From Deltaproteobacteria bacterium (GTDB taxonomy: Bacteria; Chloroflexota; Dehalococcoidia; Dehalococcoidales; BS750m-G39), in assembly GCA_030606505.1 (NCBI GenBank), contig JAUWGI010000052.1, positions 1-6,235 of the forward strand: 6,235 bases of DNA. Reading direction: 5' to 3'. Position numbers and translations under genes: made by a program. Within the stretch, counting starts at the first letter, position 1, and every line of letters begins with the position of its first letter. Below are positions 1 through 5,079 of this stretch, one piece after another. The notes beneath the pieces were generated by a model. It was not told the origin of the DNA. It saw only the letters and a list, made by a program, of their open reading frames with translations, and did no database searches.

Positions 1-778
1 TATTCTTGAACCGGGGCTTTCTCTTCTCCAGAAAGGCCTTCATCCCCTCTTTCTGGTCCTCGGTGTCAAAGCAGCGGGCAAAGAAGGTCTCATCCAGGTC
101 AATGCCGGCGTCCAGGCTCATGGCGGTGCTGCTGTTGATGGCCTTCTTGGCGAAAGACAGGGCTACCCCGCTCTTGCTCAACAGCTTCTTAGCCAGGGCT
201 TTGGCCTCCGTCATCAGGCTCTCCAGCGGCACCACCTTATTAACCAGCCCCATTGCCAGCGCCCTATCGGCATCAATGATATCGCCGGTGTAGACCAGCT
301 CCTTGGCCCTGGTCAGGCCGATGGTCCGGGCCAGCTTCTGCATGGCGCCGCCGCCGGGGACGATGCCCAGGGATATCTCCGGCTGGCCGAAGCGGGCGTT
401 TTTCGAGGCTATGATTAAATCACAGTTCATGACCATCTCCCAGCCGCCGCCCAGGGCAAAGCCGTTAACGGCGGCGATAACCGGCTTGCTCAGCGTGAAA
501 ATGCGGTCACCCGTTTTCCTGGCGATGGCCACAAAAGCCTCTATCTCGACGCCGTTTTTGTCCTTCATCTCAGCTACATCGACGCCGGCGATAAAGGCCT
601 TCTGGCCGCTGCCGGTAAGGATGACCACACCCACCTCGGGGTCGTCCTCAATTTCCTGGAATAATTTAAATACCTCGGCAAAAACCTGGCTGTCCAGAAT
701 ATTCAATACCTCCGGCCGATTAATAGTAACCAGGCCGATACCGTCCTCCTTCTGGTATAACAGATGCTTATAGCTCAC
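1..778 (-). CDS. Enoyl-CoA hydratase/isomerase (crotonase family), 3' end cut by window edge
   Basis: The 259 visible codons form an almost complete crotonase. The family usually has about 260 residues, and the visible end (EGMKAFLEKRKPRFK) is the typical crotonase C-terminus, so only a few codons lie beyond base 1. The start is GTG at 778, two bases after the stop of the DUF35 gene, with SD AGGAGG at 790-785 six bases upstream. Both catalytic glutamates of true hydratases are present: Glu114 in GGGWE and Glu134 in FGQPE, with the same 20-residue spacing as in mitochondrial enoyl-CoA hydratase. Oxyanion-hole elements are AGVDVAEM (about 64-71) and ALGGG (108-112). From the family, it should add water to trans-2-enoyl-CoA to give 3-hydroxyacyl-CoA in the cytoplasm. 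Isomerase or other crotonase chemistry cannot be excluded. It is third in the operon after the thiolase-like and DUF35 genes, so it may supply the hydroxyacyl-CoA that the pair acts on. Confidence 0.93.
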   Translation of the reverse strand, partial: MSYKHLLYQKEDGIGLVTINRPEVLNILDSQVFAEVFKLFQEIEDDPEVGVVILTGSGQKAFIAGVDVAEMKDKNGVEIEAFVAIARKTGDRIFTLSKPVIAAVNGFALGGGWEMVMNCDLIIASKNARFGQPEISLGIVPGGGAMQKLARTIGLTRAKELVYTGDIIDADRALAMGLVNKVVPLESLMTEAKALAKKLLSKSGVALSFAKKAINSSTAMSLDAGIDLDETFFARCFDTEDQKEGMKAFLEKRKPRFKN

Positions 779-780
779 GG

Positions 781-1194
781 CTAACCTCCTTCCCCCAGCC
801 TGAACTTGGGCAGCGAAACGTCCCCGGTGACATCATCAAAGTAGAGCTCAACCGGCATACCGATTTCGATGTCCTCCATGTGGCAATCGGTGATGTTGCT
901 CTCCATGCGCGGCCCTTCCTTCAGCTGGATGATGGCCACCGCATAGGGTATATCGTCCTTATACGCGGGATGGTAGGCCTGGTGATAGATAACATAGCTA
1001 TAGACCTTCCCCTTACCGCTCAACTTGGTCCACTCCGTCTCCAGGGAATGGCACCTGGGACAGACCAGGCTGACCGGAAAGCGGATATGGCCGCAGCCGG
1101 CGCACTTTTGCATCCTCAGCTGGTGCTCTCTGGCGTACTCCCAGTAGGGGGCGTTATCTTCGTCGATAATTGGTAAAGGTTTCTCATAGCTCAT
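781..1194 (-). CDS. Zn-ribbon/OB-fold DUF35 protein, partner of the thiolase-like protein
   Basis: This 137-residue protein has the normal length and architecture of DUF35 (rubredoxin-like zinc ribbon followed by an OB fold). The zinc ribbon is seen as Cys31-x2-Cys34 and Cys45-x2-Cys48, after an N-terminal helix with the typical pattern PYWEYAREHQLRMQKC. The OB-fold part starts near residue 58 with GKGKVYSYVIYHQAYHP, then IPYAVAIIQLKEGPRMESNI, and ends in strands around residues 113-130. DUF35 proteins bind next to thiolase-fold enzymes and form complexes with them (ChsH2-DUF35 with Ltp2, BbsA with BbsB, the archaeal thiolase/HMG-CoA synthase complex). They are not known to be catalytic themselves. 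The gene directly follows the thiolase-like gene: its SD AAGGAGGTGA contains that gene's TGA stop, and the ATG is at 1194. Co-translation and a stable complex with that product are inferred. All four zinc Cys are present. Confidence 0.93.
   Translation of the reverse strand: MSYEKPLPIIDEDNAPYWEYAREHQLRMQKCAGCGHIRFPVSLVCPRCHSLETEWTKLSGKGKVYSYVIYHQAYHPAYKDDIPYAVAIIQLKEGPRMESNITDCHMEDIEIGMPVELYFDDVTGDVSLPKFRLGEGG
782..791 (-). promoter_or_regulatory. Shine-Dalgarno of the crotonase gene, inside the DUF35 gene end
   Basis: Minus-strand AAGGAGGTTA lies in the last codons and stop of the DUF35 gene, and its AGGAGG core is six bases from the GTG at 778. It decides the GTG start, because no ATG in a suitable position exists. 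The 2-bp intergenic gap implies translational coupling. Confidence 0.8.
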
Positions 1195-1200
1195 CGTCTA

Positions 1201-1210
1201 TCACCTCCTT
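1201..1210 (-). promoter_or_regulatory. Near-perfect Shine-Dalgarno of the DUF35 gene overlapping the upstream stop codon
   Basis: Minus-strand AAGGAGGTGA matches the full anti-SD of 16S rRNA. Its first seven bases are part of the last Arg codons of the thiolase-like gene and its last three are that gene's TGA stop. The AGGAGG core is nine bases from the ATG at 1194. It fixes this start and suggests reinitiation by terminating ribosomes. Confidence 0.85.
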
Positions 1211-2361
1211 AAAATAAGGGTGCTGTGCGTCTGCAAGACACCACCGTTGTGGCTGACCATGATAATCTCCGGCTCCCTGGTCTTGGTCACGGCGCCAAGC
1301 TGTCTCTTACCAGCCTCGCCGCGCAGCTGGACAATGGCCTCGGTAAGGGCAGTGAATCCCTGGAAATAGGCTTCGGAAAGCTGTCCCCCCGAGGTATTTA
1401 CCGGGAAGTCGCCGCCGGGGGCCAGACGTTCCGCCTTGAGGAAGTCCTTACCCTCACCGGGGGCGAAAAAGCCGTAACCGGCCAGGGTCAGCTCCACGGT
1501 ATAGGTAAAGCAGTCGTAAATCTCACAGGCATCAATGTCTTTCCGGGTAACCCCGGCCATCTTATAGGCCTCTTCTCCCGAGACCTTGGCCCCGATGGGG
1601 CCGGCCAGATGGGTCGCCTGGGGGGCATTGGTCGCCGAGTGGTCCTGCCCCATCCCCATGATATAGACCGGCTTTTTCTTACAGTCCCGGGCCCTCTCCG
1701 CCGTGGTCACGATAAAGGCCCGGCCGCCGTCGCTGATGAGACAGATATCAAAGAGGCGAAATGGGTCGACAATCAGCCTTGAGTTGTAGTAGTCTTCATA
1801 GCTCATGGGCCGGTCATGGTACCTGGCGGCGGGGTTAAGATTAGCCCATTTGCGCGCCGCTACGGCTATCTCCTTCCAGGTCTCGGGGCCGGCGCCGAAC
1901 TCGTAGATACCCCTCCGGGCCGCCAGAGCGTAGCCGGCCACCGCCCCGAACATGCCGTACTCAATTCCCCCGTTCAGGGCTGCGCCGTACTCACTGGTAC
2001 CGGAGAGAGCGTTCTCGCCATAGGTGCAAACAACATAGTCGGCCAGCTCGTGGACGACGGCCCAGGCGGCATGCTGGGCCATACAGCCCGCCGAGGCCCC
2101 CCAGACATCGTGGGCGGCCATAAAGCGGACGCGGAGGCCCAGCTTCTGCGCCAGGTAGGCCGGGGCTACCATGGGGTCACCTATGGCCGCCATGGGGGGC
2201 TGCATCAACAGGCCGTCCACCTGCCCTATCTTCAAACCAGCGTCCTCAATGGCGTTCCTGGCCGCCTCTATATGAAAGCTCATCGAACTCCGGCCGGGGA
2301 CCTTGCCCTGCGGGGTATAGCCGACCCCGACTATAGCCGCTTTATCCTTCATGCTCTCCAT
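1201..2361 (-). CDS. Thiolase-superfamily protein lacking thiolase catalytic residues; possible Ltp2-type acyl-CoA aldolase
   Basis: The 386 residues span a complete thiolase fold of the SCP2-thiolase/lipid-transfer type: N-terminal AAIVGVGYTPQGK (8-20), a central DGGRAFIVTT strand (211-220), and C-terminal NTSGGQLSEAY (322-332) and SHNGGVLQTHS (370-380). In SCP2 thiolases the nucleophilic Cys lies in NCSTG. The matching segment here is GASAG (88-92), with Ala89 in its place; Cys93 is four residues later. The HDCF histidine is Tyr282 (YDCF), the GHP histidine is Tyr332, and the C-terminal base Cys is replaced near Ser370/His371. From established work, the steroid side-chain aldolase Ltp2 likewise lacks both Cys, has Tyr in place of the two His, and needs a DUF35 partner. 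A retro-aldolase acting on a hydroxyacyl-CoA is thus plausible; database annotation would likely say acetyl-CoA acetyltransferase. The ATG at 2361 is chosen because GGAGG (2372-2368) is six bases upstream; Met4 is a less likely start. It is the first gene of the operon. Confidence 0.88.
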   Translation of the reverse strand: MESMKDKAAIVGVGYTPQGKVPGRSSMSFHIEAARNAIEDAGLKIGQVDGLLMQPPMAAIGDPMVAPAYLAQKLGLRVRFMAAHDVWGASAGCMAQHAAWAVVHELADYVVCTYGENALSGTSEYGAALNGGIEYGMFGAVAGYALAARRGIYEFGAGPETWKEIAVAARKWANLNPAARYHDRPMSYEDYYNSRLIVDPFRLFDICLISDGGRAFIVTTAERARDCKKKPVYIMGMGQDHSATNAPQATHLAGPIGAKVSGEEAYKMAGVTRKDIDACEIYDCFTYTVELTLAGYGFFAPGEGKDFLKAERLAPGGDFPVNTSGGQLSEAYFQGFTALTEAIVQLRGEAGKRQLGAVTKTREPEIIMVSHNGGVLQTHSTLILRR

Positions 2362-2406
2362 TTTCAGCCTCCATTATCACTTAGCAATCAATCTGGGGCA
2401 ATAAAG

Positions 2407-2435
2407 ATACTAACAGCCTGCCTCAATTTTATCAA
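2407..2435 (-). promoter_or_regulatory. Candidate sigma70-type promoter of the thiolase-like/DUF35/crotonase operon
   Basis: On the minus strand a -35 TTGATA (2435-2430) is followed after exactly 17 bases by a -10 TAGTAT (2412-2407). Matches to consensus are 5/6 and 4/6. Transcription would begin near 2400 and leave a leader of about 40 bases carrying GGAGG at 2372-2368. The site lies in the 117-bp gap between the hydrolase stop and this operon, where no convincing terminator is seen, so read-through from upstream is also possible. Confidence 0.5.
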
Positions 2436-2478
2436 GGCTTTATCAGTACTGCCTGATTCAAAGCGGTATCTCATACGT

Positions 2479-3393
2479 TTATTCCAACGGCGTATCTTTA
2501 ACTATAGATGAAAGGAAGCTGTCCACCTTTTCTATATACTCGGCGGGGTGGGTTTTATAGGAATGGCTGTGCCCGGCGCCGCTGACCTCCCAGAAATCAC
2601 TAGCCGGGTGGTTGGAAAGCCGGAAAAGCTGCTGCATCTCCTCCCACGAAACAAGCTCATCGTACTCTTCGTGAATGAATAATATGGGACAAGCAACGTC
2701 AGCGACAACATCCACTACATCTACCAACTCGTAGCCATAGATGATATCCGTCATCAATAATACTCCCGGGGCGAAGAAACTCACCAGAAATTGGGGAATT
2801 CCCCTTAGCACCGCCTGTCTGATGACCATATTGTGTATATCAGCAAAACAGCCGTCCAGGACCAGGGCACCAATGTGATTCTGGCTGGCGAAGATGCAGG
2901 CCGAAGCGGCACCGGAACAGAATCCGATGATATAGATACGGTCTAAAGGATACCCCTCACCCTTTAGATAATCGACGGCACCGCCGATATCCTGCTCAAT
3001 GCTGGACAGGGCTAACCCTTTACCTTCTGACTCGCCCCGACCCCGAAGGTCAAACAAGAGTATATCATAGCCTTTTTCCAGCAGGTCACGGGTCAACCCC
3101 AGGGTGTTGACGCTGTCATCGAGACGATTTTGAAAGCCTCCGTGGATAACGATGATAACGGAATTCCTGTCGGCGGGTAGATACCATCCCCTGAGCACTA
3201 CGCCATCATCACGGCTGGTAAAAGTGACATCTTCGCAGGCAAGGCCGACGGAAGCTGGTGAACTGTTCCTATCCAGGGGGAGGCGGGGTATTTCCATGGC
3301 TAACCTGGCCCCATATACGGACAGGCCGATATACAGAACCAGGATAACGGCGATGACGATGGCGGTAATCTTTACTAAGCGAAGCTTCCTCAT
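2479..3393 (-). CDS. Membrane-anchored alpha/beta hydrolase with a Cys nucleophile elbow
   Basis: This 304-residue protein begins with a positively charged MRKLRLVK and a hydrophobic segment at about residues 9-28, which looks like an uncleaved signal anchor; no clear AxA cleavage site follows. The hydrolase domain would then face outside the cytoplasm. It shows the oxyanion motif HGG (84-86), FDLRGRGES (114-122) after strand 4, and the nucleophile elbow GFCSG (157-161). The elbow has Cys159 where GxSxG hydrolases have Ser, as in dienelactone hydrolase. Asp245 (HEEYDELV) and His275 (GAGHSHS) complete a Cys-Asp-His triad. The layout resembles the YqkD/FrsA-like or dienelactone-hydrolase-like families, and the substrate is unknown. 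The ATG at 3393 has only a weak SD (AGG about 11 bases upstream); an upstream ATG at 3412 is out of frame and stops at once. The gene lies 86 bases after the epimerase gene on the same strand. Confidence 0.88.
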   Translation of the reverse strand: MRKLRLVKITAIVIAVILVLYIGLSVYGARLAMEIPRLPLDRNSSPASVGLACEDVTFTSRDDGVVLRGWYLPADRNSVIIVIHGGFQNRLDDSVNTLGLTRDLLEKGYDILLFDLRGRGESEGKGLALSSIEQDIGGAVDYLKGEGYPLDRIYIIGFCSGAASACIFASQNHIGALVLDGCFADIHNMVIRQAVLRGIPQFLVSFFAPGVLLMTDIIYGYELVDVVDVVADVACPILFIHEEYDELVSWEEMQQLFRLSNHPASDFWEVSGAGHSHSYKTHPAEYIEKVDSFLSSIVKDTPLE

Positions 3394-3411
3394 GGTATTT
3401 ATACCTGCTTC

Positions 3412-3440
3412 ATTTTACTGTAGATAACAGGTGGCGGCAA
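3412..3440 (-). promoter_or_regulatory. Possible promoter of the alpha/beta hydrolase gene
   Basis: Minus-strand TTGCCG (3440-3435), a 17-base spacer and TAAAAT (3417-3412) resemble a sigma70 promoter (4/6 and 5/6 matches). The predicted transcription start near 3405 would leave a leader of only about 12 bases without a good SD, which weakens the call. The hydrolase may instead be read through from the epimerase gene. Confidence 0.3.
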
Positions 3441-3479
3441 TGCGGAGACACTAGGCTACCCAAAGAACGGGGTAAAAGA

Positions 3480-4475
3480 TTAGCCCCGCCCGGGCAGCAT
3501 TGCCTCGGCGCGGAACCACTCGACATGGTCACCGATGGACTCCCGCCAGGGCCGGCTGGTGAAGCCGAGCTCCCGGCGCGCCCGCGCCGAGCTAACCTGA
3601 GAATTGCTGCGCAACACGTCGATGGAGTAAGCGGTAAACACGGGCCGCCGGCGCAGCAGGCGGTAGTAGATGCTGGCCAGCACCCCGGCGGCGCGGGCTA
3701 TGGCCGACGGTATCCGGAAAGTGGGGGCGGGGTAGCTGATATCTTTCTCCAGCTCCTTCATTAACTCCAGCACCTGTACCTGGGCGCCGGAGAGGATATA
3801 GTGACGGCCTTTCAGCCCCTTTTCGGCGGCCAGAATAAGACCGCGGGTAACGTCACGCACGTCAACGAAGTCGTAGGCACCGCTGACATACGACTTCAGC
3901 TGCCCGCTGGCGAAATCAAGTATGAGCTGGCCAACGTTGGAGATGCCGTAGTCCCCGGGGCCGATGATGCCCGTCGGGCAGCAGATGACGGCATCAAGCC
4001 CCCCCCTGGCCACCTCATCGAGGAGAAGCAGGGTGGCGCGCGCCTTACTGCGGGCATAGTCCCCCAGGACACGGTCGGGGTCGAAGGGTTGGGATTCATC
4101 AATTGCCGTGCCCTGCGGCGGCTCGGCGATGGCGTGGACGGAACTGGTATAGACGAGACGGCGGACGCCGGCAGCGCGGCAGGCGGCAGCCACATTACGC
4201 ACTCCCCCCACGTTCACCCGCTCCAGCACCCTGGCCATCCCCGGCATGATAGTGACAATACCGGCCAGATGGAAGACAATATCCGCCCCGGTGAAGGCCG
4301 ATTCCAGGCTGGCCGGGTCAGTGACATCACCAGAGACAATCTCTACATCGAGGCCGGTGAGCGGGCGGAGGTCGTCATCGGGCATTACCAGGGCACGCAC
4401 TGCCTGTCCCTGTGCCGTTAACTGGCGGACGAGGACATTGCCGACGTGGCCGGTAGCCCCGGTGACCACTATCAT
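3480..4475 (-). CDS. NAD(P)-dependent epimerase/dehydratase (extended SDR, dihydroflavonol-reductase-like)
   Basis: This 331-residue protein is a full-length extended short-chain dehydrogenase. The Rossmann nucleotide motif GATGHVG is at 6-12, the adenine-binding GDVTD at 49-53, the HLAG strand at 69-72, the catalytic Ser in YTSS (109-112), and the YxxxK pair is Tyr140/Lys144 (DYARSK). The substrate-side segment CCPTGIIGPGDYG (165-177) and YDFVDVRDVTRG (201-212) are typical of the dihydroflavonol-4-reductase/3-beta-hydroxysteroid-dehydrogenase-like branch, as is the tail ARRELGF...RPWRESI. It probably oxidises or reduces a hydroxyl/keto group on a small molecule or sugar with NAD(P)(H). No substrate can be assigned. 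The ATG at 4475 has GGGAG at 4487-4483, seven bases upstream. It is the first gene after the strong minus-strand promoter at 4514-4542 and may be co-transcribed with the hydrolase gene. Confidence 0.92.
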   Translation of the reverse strand: MIVVTGATGHVGNVLVRQLTAQGQAVRALVMPDDDLRPLTGLDVEIVSGDVTDPASLESAFTGADIVFHLAGIVTIMPGMARVLERVNVGGVRNVAAACRAAGVRRLVYTSSVHAIAEPPQGTAIDESQPFDPDRVLGDYARSKARATLLLLDEVARGGLDAVICCPTGIIGPGDYGISNVGQLILDFASGQLKSYVSGAYDFVDVRDVTRGLILAAEKGLKGRHYILSGAQVQVLELMKELEKDISYPAPTFRIPSAIARAAGVLASIYYRLLRRRPVFTAYSIDVLRSNSQVSSARARRELGFTSRPWRESIGDHVEWFRAEAMLPGRG

Positions 4476-4513
4476 GTTCTATCTCCCTGCAGCGCTATTG
4501 TACTGGAGATTAG

Positions 4514-4542
4514 AGTATAGTGTCCACTGGTCATAATGTCAA
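4514..4542 (-). promoter_or_regulatory. Strong sigma70-type promoter for the epimerase gene
   Basis: The minus strand reads TTGACA (4542-4537), exactly 17 bases, then TATACT (4519-4514). The -35 is a perfect consensus match and the -10 matches 5/6. The predicted transcription start near 4507 gives a leader of about 32 bases that includes the GGGAG SD at 4487-4483. It is the clearest promoter in the window. Confidence 0.75.
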
Positions 4543-4575
4543 CATCCGACAATTACTTTGCCAAAAGTCAACGTC
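4538..4575. repeat. Short direct repeat GTCAAC(A/G)TC in the divergent promoter region
   Basis: GTCAACATC at 4538-4546 and GTCAACGTC at 4567-4575 match in 8 of 9 positions, with starts 29 bases apart. The first copy overlaps the -35 of the minus-strand promoter and the second lies just upstream of the plus-strand promoter. A shared operator is possible, but two 9-mers can also arise by chance. Confidence 0.25.
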
Positions 4576-4590
4576 TACGTGATATTACTG

Positions 4591-4619
4591 ATGACTAAAG
4601 GCAATTTATGTGCTATAAT
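4591..4619 (+). promoter_or_regulatory. Extended -10 promoter for the response regulator
   Basis: The plus strand has ATGACT (4591-4596, 4/6 to the -35 consensus), 17 bases, and TATAAT (4614-4619, perfect), preceded by TG in the extended -10 form TGCTATAAT (4611-4619). Transcription would start near 4626, which is downstream of the first in-frame ATG at 4608. If so, translation must begin further in, for example at GTG 4671. It is back to back with the minus-strand promoter at 4514-4542. Confidence 0.6.
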
Positions 4620-5057
4620 ATTAACAAGCCAGTATTACTATCGCCGAAGGTGCCCCGGCAACAGAAGGGGGTGATTCCCATCTCTAAAAGGATTCTCATC
4701 GTTGAGGATGATCCCAGCGTACTCAGAGCCACCAGCTATATACTGGAAAAAGAGGGCTACGAGGTGCTCAGCGCCCAGGACGGGCTGGAGGGGCTGAAAA
4801 AGGCCAGGGAAAATAACCCCGACCTGCTCATCCTGGATGTTATGCTGCCGGGGATAGACGGCTTTGAAATCTGCCACAGCCTGCGGGGTGAGCCTCAAAC
4901 CGCCGAGCTGCCTATTCTAATGTTCTCGGCCAAGGGGCAGGAGTCGGATAAGGCTACCGGGCTCAAAGTTGGCGCGGACGAGTATATCACCAAGCCGGTG
5001 GACCGGGAAGTGCTGATTAACAAGGTGGCCGCCTGGCTGTCGGCCAAGAGTCGATAG
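4608..5057 (+). CDS. Single-domain response regulator (CheY-like receiver)
   Basis: The longest reading gives 149 residues, of which about residues 27-146 form one receiver domain. Conserved sites are the acidic cluster Glu33-Asp34-Asp35 (IVEDD), phospho-acceptor Asp77 (ILDVMLPGIDG), Ser107 in the Thr/Ser switch position (MFSAKG) and Lys129 (ITKPVD). There is no DNA-binding or enzymatic output domain, so it probably acts by protein contact or as a phosphorelay intermediate. The start is uncertain. ATG 4608 has AAAGG six bases upstream, but residues 1-25 are not receiver-like and a strong extended -10 promoter overlaps this start. GTG 4671 would give 128 residues, the usual length for such proteins, but AAGGGG directly abuts it with no spacer. 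The gene converges on the histidine kinase gene with 22 bases between the stops, so the two may share a phosphotransfer pathway. Confidence 0.9.
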   Translation: MCYNINKPVLLSPKVPRQQKGVIPISKRILIVEDDPSVLRATSYILEKEGYEVLSAQDGLEGLKKARENNPDLLILDVMLPGIDGFEICHSLRGEPQTAELPILMFSAKGQESDKATGLKVGADEYITKPVDREVLINKVAAWLSAKSR

Positions 5058-5079
5058 CTAACCCGGCAGCCAAGCCAAC

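Noticed and set aside
1..778. Plus-strand frames at 6-293 and 303-773.
   Set aside because: They are antisense shadows of the crotonase gene, whose minus-strand frame is continuous and carries both catalytic Glu.
2362..2478. Possible terminator of the hydrolase gene in the 117-bp gap (AGGC...GCCT with A/T-rich sequence after it).
   Set aside because: The stem is four base pairs with a long loop, which is too weak to call.
1225..2511. Long plus-strand open frames opposite the thiolase-like gene (about 185 and 231 codons).
   Set aside because: They are shadows of the minus-strand coding gene in G+C-rich sequence: low-complexity translations with many Gly, Arg, Pro and His and no recognisable domain, while the minus strand encodes a full conserved fold.
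3394..3479. TACCC-N8-GGGTA inverted repeat after the epimerase stop on the minus strand, considered as a terminator.
   Set aside because: The stem is only 5 bp and no T-run follows, so intrinsic termination is not supported.
3801..4421. Plus-strand open frame of 206 codons opposite the epimerase gene.
   Set aside because: It has no domain or SD and lies wholly antisense to a clear SDR gene with all its motifs.
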